Assembly (NCBI GenBank): GCA_029215795.1
Contig: JARDYH010000001.1
Coordinates: forward strand, 226,916,154 to 226,980,153
Direction of reading: 5' to 3'
DNA length: 64,000 nucleotides
DNA from: Anniella stebbinsi
Taxonomy: Eukaryota > Chordata > Lepidosauria > Squamata > Anniellidae
Positions 45,201 to 56,591 of this stretch are shown in pieces. The notes beneath the pieces were generated by a model that saw only the letters and a list, made by a program, of their open reading frames with translations, did not search any database and was not told where the DNA came from. The first letter of the stretch is position 1. Every line of letters starts with the position of its first letter. The position numbers and the translations under genes are program-made.

Positions 45201-45544
45201 ATAAATAATAGAAAAGATCTATACTACAGTAAAAAGGAGTTCTGAAGTGAATGTAGTTGATGATACTGAGATGGAGGACTTGACAATCTGATTTGCACGG
45301 CATTATCATTCAGTGTGTGCAGAACGACTGACCATTTCTTATGCACCCCACCAGCTAAAGATAATAGCTAACAGGTGAGACACACACACATACACCCCCC
45401 CCCCCGAAAGTATTGCTTTCGACATGGCATTGTGTACTGAATTGCTCTGACACTGATGATAGTATCAATTTGAGGAGAAGGGGCTTTGGGGTTGATGTTA
45501 ATGTGTCTTGCATGAGAAACTTGATTGGCTTGGGAAAGTGAGTA

Positions 45545-46412
45545 GTAGCAACTAGGGATGTGCACAGTCCCCAAAAATCGGATCTGGGTTAGGACCGGCA
45601 CTGTGGTGTCAGATCAGATCGGATGTCATCCGGATTGGATCGGATCAGATTCCGATCTGAAAATCGGACGTCCGATTTTTGGATCAGACACCATTTTAGG
45701 TGTTTTCGCCATAGGCTTACATTGGGGGAAATAAAGCTTTCCCCCAATGCAAACCTATGCTGAAAACATGGGGGCAGGTGAGTGGGGACCTCCACCTCCC
45801 TCCCCCCCACTTACGTTCCTTACCTGCCGGGGCCGTCCTCTCCGTCCACTGCTGCCTGCTGGTCCCTTCTACAAGCGGGTGGCAGTGGACGGAAGCAGGA
45901 GGCCCCGGCAGGTAAGTGGGGACCTCCCCCTCCCCCCCACTCGCGCTCTTTACCTTCCAGGGCCATCCGCTTCCGTCCACTGCCACCCGCAGGTCCAATC
46001 TACTGAGAAACAGGCTTCGCGGCCTGCCTCTCAGTAGAGCGCCGGGTGATGACAGCATCACTGGTGCTCTACTGAGAGGCAGGCCGTGAAGCCTGTTTCT
46101 CAGTAGACTGGGGCAGCGGACGGCAGCGAGGAGGCAGCAGGTAAGGAGCACGAGTGGGGGGAGGGAGGTCCCCAGTCATCTGCCGCCATGTTTTCCCCAT
46201 AGACTTGCATTGGGGGAAAGCTTTCTTTCCCCTAATGCAAGCCTATGGCGAAAACACAAAAAATGGAGGTCCGATTTTCCAATTTTTCCCGATCAAAATC
46301 AGGGGAAAAAATCAGATCAGAAAATTTGAAATCAGAATCGTTAATTAACATTGGCCGGATCGGGCCCAGATCGTGGATCGGGTCCAATCTGTTGCACATC
46401 CCTAGTAACAAC
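45545..46412. mobile_element. 852-bp hAT-like non-autonomous element (TAGGGATGTGCA ends)
   Basis: The body 45553-46404 has inverted ends TAGGGATGTGCA and TGCACATCCCTA, flanked by GTAGCAAC (45545-45552) and GTAACAAC (46405-46412), 7 of 8 identical. Inside, 'gcttacattgggggaaa...tttcccccaatgcaa' occurs on both sides, and two similar GC-rich units ('cttacctgccggggcc', 'ggccccggcaggtaag') face each other. The internal open frames are products of this GC richness; no transposase is present. Confidence 0.85.
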
Positions 46413-46950
46413 GTGAAAGCACCCATGCCTCTTTAGCTTTATTCAGTCTAGCTGAGGCTGAATCTGACAGAAGTCTGAAACTCAGAGGATCGCTTGCTCC
46501 TATATTCCTTGGGCTCTTTTAATGCCAACTCTTCCTCATCCATTTTCCTTGTTGGCAGAGAACTGGCCTTACTAATTTTACTGCCCTTCCAGGGCTGCTC
46601 TTGCTTTCAAAGGGCTACTTTGGAGCAAGTTATTAGAGGGCTGTGACCATCTCTTCAACTATTTATATGCACAGATTTCTAATATTACTAGGGTTGTCAT
46701 GATCTTGCTTTCATTATATATAAAAAATTAATTCAGGCAAAAAGAAAAACCCACTTGGTTTAGCCACTAAAAAGCTACAGTCATCCTCTGCCTTTGTGGC
46801 TGTAGTCTGCTGTTTTCTTTGTCGTCCTTCCTCAGCTTGGTCCTTTCCTCCTTCTTGACCAGGTTTCTCCAGCACAGAATGTGTTCCGTGGCCTCAGTGG
46901 AATATATGTGTGTGTGTTGGGGGGGATACCCCTACTCCTACTCCCCGATC
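46413..46950. other. No gene recognised
   Basis: Intergenic DNA without a placed repeat. Confidence 0.45.
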
Positions 46951-46954
46951 GGGT

Positions 46955-47075
46955 ATCCTCCATGTGTTTTGGACTACACCTCCCAGCATTCCTTACCAAT
47001 GGCCATACTGGCTGGGGCTGATGGAAGTTGAAGGCCAAAACATCTCGAGGGCACCAAGTTGGGGAAGACCGCCTT
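46955..47075. mobile_element. hAT-like MITE ('aactcccat' family)
   Basis: 'gtgttttggactacacctcccagcattcc' and 'gggctgatggaagttgaaggccaaaacatctcgagggcacc' are its two arms around 'ttaccaatggccatactgg'. Confidence 0.7.
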
Positions 47076-47185
47076 ACTGGAAATGTGTCCTTCTGGTTAC
47101 TCAGCAGTAAAAAAAAAAGGGGGGGGAGCGAGAGATGCTCTCAGTATGGTCAAAGAAACTTCTTTATTCATTATTATTATTCCGT

Positions 47186-47278
47186 CACAAACCCTGGAAT
47201 TTATTTATTTGATTTATTTATTTTATTTCATTTATATACCGCCCCATAGCCGAAGCTCTCTGGGCGGTTTACAAAAAT
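47186..47278 (-). mobile_element. L2-type LINE 3' tail
   Basis: Reversed tail: TTTAT repeats then 'ataccgccccatagccgaagctctctgggcggttta'. Only the last bases of the element are present. Confidence 0.85.
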
Positions 47279-47311
47279 TTGTAGACAGGCTGCAGGGCTA
47301 AGCCTTAGAAC

Positions 47312-47415
47312 AGGGGTGGGAATCCTGTGTCTTTCAGATGTTGTTGGACTGTAACTCCCATTATTCTTGATGGGATGATGGGAGTTGTACTTGAACAATA
47401 TGCCCCATCCCCTGT
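47312..47415. mobile_element. hAT-like MITE, about 104 bp
   Basis: Ends CAGGGGTGGGAATCC and GCCCCATCCCCTG with 'ctgtaactcccattattc' and 'gatgggagttgtac' arms. The flanks do not give an obvious 8-bp duplication. Confidence 0.7.
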
Positions 47416-47419
47416 TTTA

Positions 47420-48090
47420 AGGATTCCTAGTACTGATGAAATCAGTTTGAACAGGCAAATTGAAACAACATTTGTTTCTACCAATAGCCTCTTTCCTGCT
47501 ATACAGAGTGAAGATCTAAGTGATTGTTTTTGATGTGCATTGAAAAGAGCCCTTACATATTACCTAATATGTTTTGTAATACAAATGCAATGGAACAGGC
47601 TCATTTTTATTTCTATTGCAGGTAAATTCAATTAATTTTTTAAATGATGTAGCATCTCTTTTCTTGCCCGAGAGGCCATTTGTTTTTAAATCATGACAGA
47701 TTACAATATGACATCACGCTGACATTTGGTGTGAATGAACTGGCTGAAAGATGGAAAAAGGACCGACTTTATACTACGTTCCTCCCAGTTTGTGCTACAC
47801 TTACTGTGGCTGCACAAATATGGTTGCATACAATGTAGATTTAGGGATTTGTGGTTAATGGCTGTGTTGTGTAGATGGAGGATGAAGAAAAAGAACATGA
47901 AGAAACCCAACAAATTACAATAAAACCAGAATTTCAAAAATTTAAACAGATACAATGGCAAAACATCAAGCAGCATAAGAGCAATAAAAAAGTTAAAAAG
48001 TAGAAGCAGCAAAAATGAACAAATGAAAAACCAGAGGTTTTAAAGCCTGGGGAGGGCAAAAAAATATCTTTGCCTGCTCCCCAAAGGATA
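47420..48090. other. No gene recognised
   Basis: AT-rich intergenic DNA. No recognised exon. Confidence 0.45.
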
Positions 48091-48094
48091 TAAC

Positions 48095-48310
48095 AATAGG
48101 AGCTATGTGGGTATGATAGAGATGTATAAAATGATGTAGAGAAACTAATACTCATAATACTAGAATCTGGGATTATCTCATGAAGCTGAATGGTGGGAGA
48201 TTCAAGACAGACAATAGGAAATACTTCTTCATGGCATTTCAATAATTGAACTATTGAATTCACGAACACAAGATGTACCAATGGCATCAACTTGGACAAC
48301 TTTGTTATTT
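48095..48310 (+). mobile_element. CR1-like LINE 3' region
   Basis: 'gaatctgggattatctcatgaagctgaatggtgggagattcaagacagacaataggaaatacttcttc' and 'gaattcacgaacacaagatgtaccaatggc' match the CR1/L3-like 3' coding/UTR text common in reptiles. A continuation of the same element type ('gatggctttaaaaagggatctggcaaattcatggaggataag') is seen at 63270-63325. Confidence 0.6.
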
Positions 48311-48319
48311 CTTCGGTTG

Positions 48320-49230
48320 CGTAACATGAGCTATTCTAGAAGTGAATATAGAAATGAGAGAATATTGGTTGCATGCCCTACTTCCTACTCTGCCTGGAAG
48401 GATCAAGAGCAGATTAATGATTCTGTGCAATAGCCATCATGTGGAGTTGGGTCCAGATTTACACTTGTCTTGATGAGGGAAAGCCCCGGGATGGATCTGC
48501 AGTGGTGGTAAGTCATTTATATGATGCAGCAGCCATCACAGAGCTGTCCCAGGGCATTCCCCCGAAGCTCCAGTTTAAAAAAGTCGGGGACTTATCCCAA
48601 CTTTTTCCTGTGAAGAAAGGTGACACCAGCACATCTCAGTCTGATGCCTTGCCCCGGAGGCATGGCCAGAGGCGTGGCCAGCTGATGGCGACCCCTGATT
48701 GGTCACCATCTGCCTGGACAGGTGGAAGGTGGCAGGCCAGTGAGCTGAATGGCCGCTGGAATGACCCCGCATGTCTTCCAGCTTCTGGAACAAAGAAACA
48801 AAAGGCAGGCTCCAGGTGGGGAAAAAATGGATGGGAGGGACGAGCAGACGGGGGGAGTGGCGCTCGTGCAGCACCGCGACAGAGAGTGAGCCAGCGTGGG
48901 GGCTTCTCCTCCTTTGCAAACCCCGTGCTTGCTTCCTGCAGTGAGGACAACCCTGCAGGAGTGCAAGTGTGGGGGTTGGGGGGCTTGCTGCACCAATGTG
49001 CCATTGTATAGACAGCCCCTGGATCCACCATGCTGATCAAAGTGGATTTCTCCCCTCTCTCCTTCCTATGGCAGCCTCTCCAGCCCCTTCAAAATACTAC
49101 ACATAGTGTCAAGAAACCCTGCTTAATGGGGTAAGCTATGGTATGGGGGAACTTTTTGCAAGTGGAGCCCTTTCTCTTTGTGAAAGGTCTCTTCCTCTCT
49201 TGGAAAACAATCCCGGATCCAACCCATGGT
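48320..49230. other. No supported gene; GC-rich open frames
   Basis: A 190-codon plus frame (48439-49011) and a 134-codon minus frame overlap in a GC-rich stretch. Neither shows a domain, conserved motif or splice context, and base composition explains the openness. It may be an unrecognised transposon. Confidence 0.4.
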
Positions 49231-49233
49231 AAC

Positions 49234-49419
49234 TAAGGCCCTTTCTACACCATAGGGGTGTAGAGGGAGGGAGGGAGGATGATCCCGGAAGTACCTAATA
49301 CATACCATCGGTGCACAGGGAGGGAGGGCGATCTCAGAAGTACCTAATACATACCATCGGTGCACAGGGACCAGCCGGGGGCCATCCCAGGACCACAGCC
49401 TGGTGTAGAAACGGCCTAA
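49234..49419. mobile_element. 180-bp 3-bp-TSD MITE with an internal tandem duplication
   Basis: The body 49237-49416 has ends GGCCCTTTCTACACCA and TGGTGTAGAAACGGCC, flanked by TAA on both sides. A 49-bp unit ('gtacctaatacataccatcggtgcacaggg...') is duplicated in tandem, starting at 49291 and 49340. Confidence 0.85.
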
Positions 49420-49706
49420 GTCTTTAACTATAGTCAGTTCCCTGGGAGTAGTGGGACTTACTTTGTGTCAATATCCATAGGAATATGTTGCAAGACTGCA
49501 ATCCTATACCCAGTTACCCGACAGCAAGCTCCAATAAACTGAGGGATTTACTTCTGAGTAGACATGCATAGAATTGTACTGTAATTGGGTCATTTTTACG
49601 CATTCTGCCAATGTAGGGGCAAATGTTGTTATACTATGAACAGGGCCAGCACCAGGTTTTTGAGGATCTTCGGGGAAGACACCTCCTTCAGTGAGTCTTC
49701 CTTCTC

Positions 49707-49938
49707 ACTGGCTGAATTCGGACGACACATTAAGCAACTGGGGGTGGGGAAACAATCGTCAGTTGTATTGACTATCATGTCATCCGAATGCTGCCATAGT
49801 CAACTCAGCGCTGATCCTAATCCACACCATGGTTGATTATTTATTACCATGTTGTGTGGGGGGTACCCCCTAGATGAACAACTGTAAAGTTGATTATTAC
49901 CCCACCATTGACTATCGTGTTGTCCGAATTCAGCCACT
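49707..49938. mobile_element. 226-bp MITE (GGCTGAATTCGGAC ends), ACT duplication
   Basis: The body 49710-49935 has ends GGCTGAATTCGGACGACAC and GTGTTGTCCGAATTCAGCC, with ACT at 49707-49709 and 49936-49938. Inside are inverted words 'gactatcatgtcatccgaat' and 'accccaccattgactatcgtg'. Confidence 0.88.
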
Positions 49939-50033
49939 GCCATTGCCATCAAGGTCACAGATAGCTTTGACCCTATGCTGCCACACCCAATCCTCCTTCC
50001 TTCCTTCTTCCTTTCCTCTCTGCCTCCTTTTAA

Positions 50034-50309
50034 AAAACAAACAAACAAACCCCCAAACATGGCAGCGACACCAGCCATTTTTTCTCCTCCTCCTAGCCCA
50101 GCTTGCCATTTTAAAAGTAACGTTTGTTTGTTTGTTTGTTTAAGCGTACATTTCGAATAGCAGTGATCTGAACCAATCAGACACTGCCTTTAGGGTGCCT
50201 CGGCCAACGAAGGCGCAGGAGCAGCAAAGAAGCAGTCTTTATGTAGCTCCTGCGTTCTCATTGGTTGTGTCCCCCAAAGGCAGCATTGGCTTGGTTCAGA
50301 TCACAGCTA
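50034..50309. repeat. Two adjacent inverted repeats
   Basis: (AAAC)n at about 50034-50052 faces (GTTT)n at about 50123-50142. Directly after, 50158-50309 has arms TAGCAGTGATCTGAACCAA and TTGGTTCAGATCACAGCTA, with a second matching pair 'gcgcaggagc'/'gctcctgcg' inside. The second may be a MITE, but no target duplication was seen. Confidence 0.6.
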
Positions 50310-50361
50310 CTCAAAACATAAGTTGTTTTTAAAAAAACACTTTTAACTTTTCAAATGACAC

Positions 50362-50722
50362 CCAGGTCCCCTCTACAAGGATTCGCTTTTGCGCCTGGTT
50401 AGGCGATTATGCGCATAATCGCTGAAGCGCATTTACGCCTAATCCCTCTGCACGAGAGGCGGCAAGAGGCGACAAAGCGCATTAACAGATGTCCAAAATG
50501 CGCTTTACAAGTAGTTAATGCGCATAAGCGCTTATTCACACAGTCAAAATGCGCTTTAACGGACGGAGCAAAATAAAACTCGCGATTTAACGCACATTCG
50601 ATAATGCGCATAATCGGGGAGATAACGCGCCTCTACGTCCGATTTGCGCTCCGTTCTTGTAGAGGTAATTTTTTTAATGCACCTTGAAAGAGCTTTAAAT
50701 GCCTCTTGTAGAGGCACCCCCA
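50362..50722 (-). mobile_element. 355-bp GCGCATT MITE, copy 3
   Basis: The body 50365-50719 in reverse orientation, 355 bases like copy 1. Ends GGTCCCCTCTACAAG and CTTGTAGAGGCACCC, with CCA at 50362-50364 and 50720-50722. The 20-bp palindrome is intact at 50403-50422. The shared 70-codon open frame is seen on the minus strand. Confidence 0.88.
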
Positions 50723-53045
50723 ATCGGGCCTTCAAAGTCGCTTGGCTGGCTGCCGTGGTGCTGGGCTACCAGAAGAGGGAGAAAGGGAGTTCAGGGGGTT
50801 GTTCAGGGGTCCTGAATCTGTGCCCTGTGGTCTGGCCCTGGATGCCCCACTGATTGCCACCAGCTGACATTGCTTCTTTCTCAGTAGCGCTATGACTTTT
50901 TTGTGCGCCAGGTAGAGACCCAGTGAGCAAGTAAGCAGTGCTATAACTGCTCTCCTTTTCTGTTGTCTGGGCCAGAGGGAGATGCAGGTGAATAAGCAGG
51001 CTACAGTGGTCAAGAAGAACAGCAAGTCCTAGGGGGCTCTTGCCTAGGCCCCTGCTGTGTTGTGGGCTCTCACAGGTGCCCAGCCATGCCTGTCTTTGAC
51101 AATGGGCCTGGCTATGAATAAGGTAATAGAAGTGGACTTACCACTGAACTCCAGTCTATATACGAAATTGAAGAAAATAAGAATATATGTTCATGCAGTA
51201 TCATGACTATTTTATGAAATTTTGCAGACTTTACTTGAGGAAAAGGAAGAGGGTGAGACTACTAGTGTCCATTAAACATAAGAATTGAGCTATTATTGGG
51301 GGGAAATCATACTCCTGGATGGACAGAGAGGCAGAGTGCAAAAATGGAAGTGAAAAGAAAGCAAATGAAGAATGAGTGAACGAATGAACCTGAGAGTGAT
51401 GGGTATTTGCTGATAGGATTATCTGTGATTTTCTTATTTCTGAGTTCGTTATCCACAGTAAACAATACTTTTGTTTTTAAGGTCATTATTTTGTCAGTTG
51501 TAAGGATTCCCAAGCAAGGTGAAGTCTGAAAATAAAAGGCCAATTTTCTGAATGCCAAGAGCAAAATTAGGATTGTGTGAGTATTTGCCATATTGAATGT
51601 GCAGATTACAATCACGATGACACAAAAGGAATGAAAAGGTTTCACCTTTGGCAGAAAGTTCAAACATGGTGAATACCAAACTATTATTGAGATAATATAG
51701 CACACATCCATCTCCACCACCACTGAACAGTGGGACTTTATTAACTCTTTTTATTTCCTCCCAGAAAAGTTGCCAATCCTAGAGTTACGGTCACATCTTG
51801 GATGTTAGATGGCTTGCGAACTAGATAATGTTAATGCACATGTACATTCTCAGCTTCAAAAGCCTAAGTGGCATGTGAGTAACACTACCCTTCCTAGGAA
51901 AAATTGTCTTCCTCCATCCCATCTTCAGCATTTTCCACATGGTTCCACTAAATGTATGCAAGTGTCACACTCACACCATTGTCTAATATTGAGGCTGAGC
52001 TAGGAATTTGTATTTTTTATTTTGCACTCAGTGGCATGGGCAGAGATCCTTCTGATTATGTAGGACCCATACCTGCATGGTTCAAAATGAATGGTTCAAA
52101 CATATATACACCTCAATCCTGTGCATACTTCATACTTCAGTATGCACAGTATTAAAGGGTATATATTGATATGCTGTGGTGGGTAATGGCATAAACTAAA
52201 AAAGAAAAAAGTAGTAATGTGAGAAATGACGGATCTAGAAATAATGAGCAGTATCCAATGCTGCTGCTCTGCTTACGCAATTATTGTAATGCTAGTGTAG
52301 GGGACCTCTAGCACAGTGGAAGTAACATAAACTAGCATGATGAGTTTATTGAAGAAACACATTACAGCAGTGGCGTAGCACTAGTGGTCACTTACGCTAG
52401 ACTACATCAATTGCGACAGCAGAGCAGCAATGTTGGATATTGCTTACACTCATTGCACCAATCCATATGTTCTAGTAGTAGAGATGGTCTTAAGAATATA
52501 TTTCTGATATATATCCATTTCATATATATTCATTCATATGTTCCGTCTCATTTCCACATCAATTTGTGGATTTAAAATTTGCATTATTCGTGAAGTATTT
52601 TTTTATAATATGCATTTTATACATTTAATATAAAATATGCATCCTGAATGCATTTTATACAAAATATGCATTTTTGTATGTATTTTATACAAAAATAAGA
52701 ATTTTAATGCATTTAATGCATCATAACAAAATTTCCAGAAATATGAGTGTTACGAAAGAAAAGTCAAACTTAGGAACAATATAAACATGTACATACAACA
52801 CTCTCTGTCTGTAAACACTTATTTTCTCAGTCTGTGTAAAGACTTTTGGTGTACCTCATCCTGGAATGAGGTACACCTCACCTACTATACCTGCTTTGGT
52901 TGGTTAAGTACTACCTGCTTTGTTTGGGAATCGAATCAAGAACCTTTGTATACTACATTTTGAAATTGTACTAAGAATCTGCTAAACTCGTAGTACATTT
53001 TGAAATTGAGTATCAAGTGATGTATCACAGTAAATGCATCATGAA
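50723..53045. other. No gene; AT-rich, some ATGCAT-type runs
   Basis: No exon recognised. At 52590-52720 the words 'atatgcattttatacaaaatatgcat' repeat in both orientations, suggesting a decayed AT-rich transposon. Otherwise nothing placed. Confidence 0.45.
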
Positions 53046-53327
53046 TTACAGTGAAACGCTTGATGTAAAGTTACTTTATTTATATTTCTTTCTTTATAAA
53101 ATAAACTCAAAGCAACCTGCAGAAAATATAAATACATAAAACAATTAAAGTTCAAACAGCTATACACATTAAAAGCAAGAGCAGGACAAAATCATTCAGT
53201 ATGAAAGCAGGGAGACAGAATCATAAGCCACCCTAAAACCTCTGCAATATAAAAAAGGTCTTATTGGCTTGCCTGAAGCTTAAGAGAGGGGGTCAGTTGA
53301 ACCTCTCAAGGGAGGATGTTCCACAAT

Positions 53328-53738
53328 TTGGGATTAGGGATGTATGAAAAATTCATCTCGGTTCATTTTAGTCCAGAATTTACGCCGCTTGCACTTTTTG
53401 GACCTGAACGCAATCTGCAGTCAAAGACCATGTCTGCAATTTGTGGCCCAAAGAAAAATGCTTTCGAAAATACATACATTTGAAAAGTATGCATGAAAAA
53501 AATTGTACTATTGAAAAAAAATACACACAAACATGCTTTAATCAATGGAAGAAAAATGCATACTTTACAGAAATATACACAGTTGATGCGTACACATGGG
53601 AAATGCACAATGAAATATTCACAAGCCGCAACAAGCTCAGAATCTGATTCAGACACGAGTCAGAATGAACTTTGAAGTGGAATTCGAACAACCTTGACAA
53701 ACTCAGGTTTTGCTGATTCACACAACCCTGCTGGGATT
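53328..53738. mobile_element. 395-bp hAT-like element inside the old L2
   Basis: The body 53336-53730 has AGGGATGTATG at the left and CACACAACCCTG at the right. Flanks are TTGGGATT (53328-53335) and CTGGGATT (53731-53738), 7 of 8 identical. The interior is AT-rich with 'tgcatacttt' and 'gaatttgcg'-like words. Confidence 0.65.
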
Positions 53739-54213
53739 GCTGCAACAGGAAAAGCCTAGTGTCCCAGGCAATCATATTTCTGAAAGTGGTGGGACGCATA
53801 AAAGAACCGTTTCTGTTGAATGCAGTGGGAGGAGGGGATTGTATGGGATTGTTCAAGTCTCTTGGCTCCAAGCCATTCAGGACTTTATAAATAAGAATCA
53901 GCACTTTGAAGTATGCCTGGAAATGAACTAGAAGCCAATGCTGTTGAAACAAAGCTAGGGTGATATGATCAGCAAAGCAGGCTCCAGAAATCAATCTGGC
54001 CACCATATTTTGCATCAGCTGAAGTTTCTGAATGGTTTTGAGGAGCAGCCCCATATGCAGTATGTCACAGCAATCCAGTGGATAGATTTGCTTTATCCAA
54101 GAAAGGACATAACTGGTGCACCAGCTGAAACTGTGCAAAAGCACTCATCGTCTCAACTACTGCCTGATCATCGAAAAGTAAGGCAGATCCGGAAACACTC
54201 CCAAGCTGCAGAT

Positions 54214-54424
54214 CTAGGCCAGATCTACACCAAGCAGGATATGGTGGTATGAAAGCGGTATATAAAAGGCAAGAGCCACACTACTGCTTTATAGCAGTAT
54301 TGAAGTGCACTAACAACTATTGGAGCCCTTTGTCACATACCATATACCGCTGTATCCTGCTTGGTGTGGCTCCTGCCTTTTGTAATACCACTTTCATATC
54401 CTGCTTGGTGTAGATCTGGCCCTA
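54214..54424. mobile_element. 205-bp snap-back MITE with CTA duplication
   Basis: The body 54217-54421 has ends GGCCAGATCTACACCAAGC and GCTTGGTGTAGATCTGGCC, perfect inverted repeats continuing through 'aggatat', flanked by CTA on both sides. The sub-terminal unit 'aaagcggtatataaaaggcaagagccacac' recurs inverted, so one arm can fold on the other. Inserted in the old L2. Confidence 0.9.
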
Positions 54425-54866
54425 GTGTTTCAAGGGGAGTACAACTCCAGACATATCCTCCACCCCTGGCTCAGCTTTCCTACTGACCCACAGCACCTCC
54501 GTCTTGTCTGGATTGAGCCACTCAGTGCGTTTTGCAAGCAATGCTGCCAAAGCGAATGGAAATGGCCCATCATTAATGTAACGTGAAAGTGATGTCCCTG
54601 TTTTCCTTTCTCAAAGGTTGAATGGAATGGCAAAATATCTCTCAGGAATGCAAGACGATAGAAAAGGATATTTCCTTTCAAAAATTCACTGCCAAAGTTG
54701 CTCTGCAGATTGCAGTCCAAAATGGCTGATGAAGGGAGGTACGAAAACTCTGGCTGTTTCAGCAGAAACCGACAACAGCTTTATATTAGCATGAAAGGGA
54801 CAAATCCCTTGAAACTACTGAGGCAAGGATAGGTGGAGACAAACTACTGAGGCAAGGGTAGGTGGA

Positions 54867-55202
54867 GTGACACATAGGGTGACCACATAAAATCCAGGTC
54901 AGGGCTCATGTAACTTTAACAGTTGTAGAGAAAAGGGAATTTCAGCCAGAGTCATTTGTATGCAATTAGTTCCTGGTGAAATTCCCTCTTCATCCCAACA
55001 GTTAAAGGTGCAGGCACTATACTAGAGTGACCATATACAAAAGAAGGCAGGGCCCCTGCAACTTTAACTGTTGTGATGAAGAGGGAATTTCACCAGGAAC
55101 TAATTGCATACAAATGACACTGGCTGAAATTCCCTTTTCTCTACAACTGTTAAAGTTACATGAGCCCTGCCCTGGATTTTATCTGGTCACCCTAGTGACA
55201 CA
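54867..55202. mobile_element. 320-bp snap-back hAT-like MITE, 8-bp duplication
   Basis: The body 54875-55194 has ends TAGGGTGACCA and TGGTCACCCTA, flanked by a perfect GTGACACA (54867-54874 and 55195-55202). The long arms ('taactttaacagttgtagagaaaagggaatttcagcc' and reverse) pair almost completely. An internal TAGAGTGACCATATAC suggests it arose from two elements joined head to head. Confidence 0.92.
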
Positions 55203-55877
55203 TATTATTCTGAACTAGAGAAAGTGAAGAAGTTTTCAGCATTTATGTGCTGTTTTTTGCCAAACCATCTTTGGTTCGGAGAATTTGGTTGTCCTGGGAG
55301 CTGCCTTCACAGCGCCTGGTTGGCCCTGCCCTGTCTAAACATGCATAGGATTGTGCCCTTAGACATTCAGGGCCCAATTCTTCTCTCACGCTATTGATAT
55401 TAATTATCCAGCTATAGTTGTATGAATTTCTAGTATCACAGTTTGGCAATTAATGGACTAGGTCCTTGTTTGTTTGTCCATTGAATTCACCTTGTGAGGG
55501 TTCCTCCTGTGTATTTTTGTTATTGATATTAATTATACAGCATTTCTGAGGATAGAGAGAGGGAGGGTCTCCTCCACAATCTGCTTGCTCTAACTACAAT
55601 ACTTGGTTCAGAGACTAGTTGGTGTCCCTTTAATGTAAGCTGCAGGATTTCTTTGCTATTTAAAGCTGAGACGTAACAATAAAGGCTATTTCTTTAGGTT
55701 TTGATGCAGCAGAAGTCCATTTTTAATTATAAATTATTGCCTTTATTATATATCATACTAGAATTCTTAAGCTACATTTTGTATACTCCCCTGGTACCAT
55801 AATATGAATAATCCTATGCACACACACAGCATCAGTTTATTTGTATGCCACTTTTCCAGGCTAAAACACATACAAAG

Positions 55878-55914
<37 letters not shown>

Positions 55915-56550
55915 CAGCAACATTTTCAGAAAAGTCACTAACAATTACAAATCATAACAAAATGTAAATACAAATAGGCTAAATATGTGGTAAAATTAAA
56001 TAATCCACTAAGATTATACAATCATACTAAGGGCTGAGTGTAATTTACCTGGATATAAGCTCCATTAAACACAGTGGGAGATACTGCTGAATAAATATGC
56101 ATTGGATTGCACTCCAGGAATAGGACGGTAGCTTATTGCAGACAGTGTCTAGTTTTCTGATTAACAACATTTATTTTATTTTACTTGTTATGTCTTGTGG
56201 CCTTGGCAATAAACTCTGAACTGAACAACACTTGTTAAACAGGTGTACCTGGAAGATGAGAATACAAACTTGTCTTTTTAGCAAGACTTTTTTGAGAGTG
56301 TTATGCCGTTTTGTCAAAACAACATTCTGCAAACTGGACCTAGCTCTGCTGGATTAATTTAAATCGAACATTTATCCTTTCTAAATGTCAATAAAGTACT
56401 GCCTTGCTGAGAAAAGAGGAAAGTCTTATGCGATTTACATTGTTTGATATGTGGCTCCCCTTCTCATCTGCTGGCTTGTGTGGTGGTCGTAATAGAGAGC
56501 ATTGAAAATGTTGGTTAGGATATTCCCCCAAATTTATAGGGGAATTCATA
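55203..56550. other. No gene; LINE tail and (TA)n
   Basis: A TA repeat is at about 55879-55909, next to a reversed LINE tail ('agtttatttgtatgccacttttccaggctaaaacac', 55845-55880). A snap-back fragment is at about 56045-56115. No exon recognised. Confidence 0.45.
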
Positions 56551-56591
56551 AAGAGCAAAGGTTTCCTGTGGCACCTTAAAGACAAACAAAT

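Larger units (their letters stand above)
53050..54560 (-). mobile_element. Old L2-type LINE, interrupted twice
   Basis: On the minus strand the frame at about 53745-54144 reads LLLKTIQKLQLMQNMVARLISGACFADHITLALFQQHWL...FKVLILIYKVLNGLEP, clearly homologous to KLQLVQNAAARLITG..F.HI.PTLARLHWLPV...FKVLVLTYKALHGLGP in the young L2 copies but with about half the residues changed. The element continues to 'tgtcttgtctggattgagcc' near 54515. It is split by 53336-53730 and 54217-54421. Confidence 0.8.

Noticed and set aside
45747..46151. Proline-rich frames of about 75-145 codons
   Set aside because: Inside the hAT-like element, caused by mirrored GC-rich units.
48439..49011. 190-codon plus-strand frame
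   Set aside because: No domain or motif, a GC-rich stretch, and an overlapping frame of similar length on the other strand.
53542..54144. 200-codon frame that could be a cellular gene
   Set aside because: Its core matches the C-terminal RT region of L2-type LINEs, and the rest crosses into an inserted hAT-like element.
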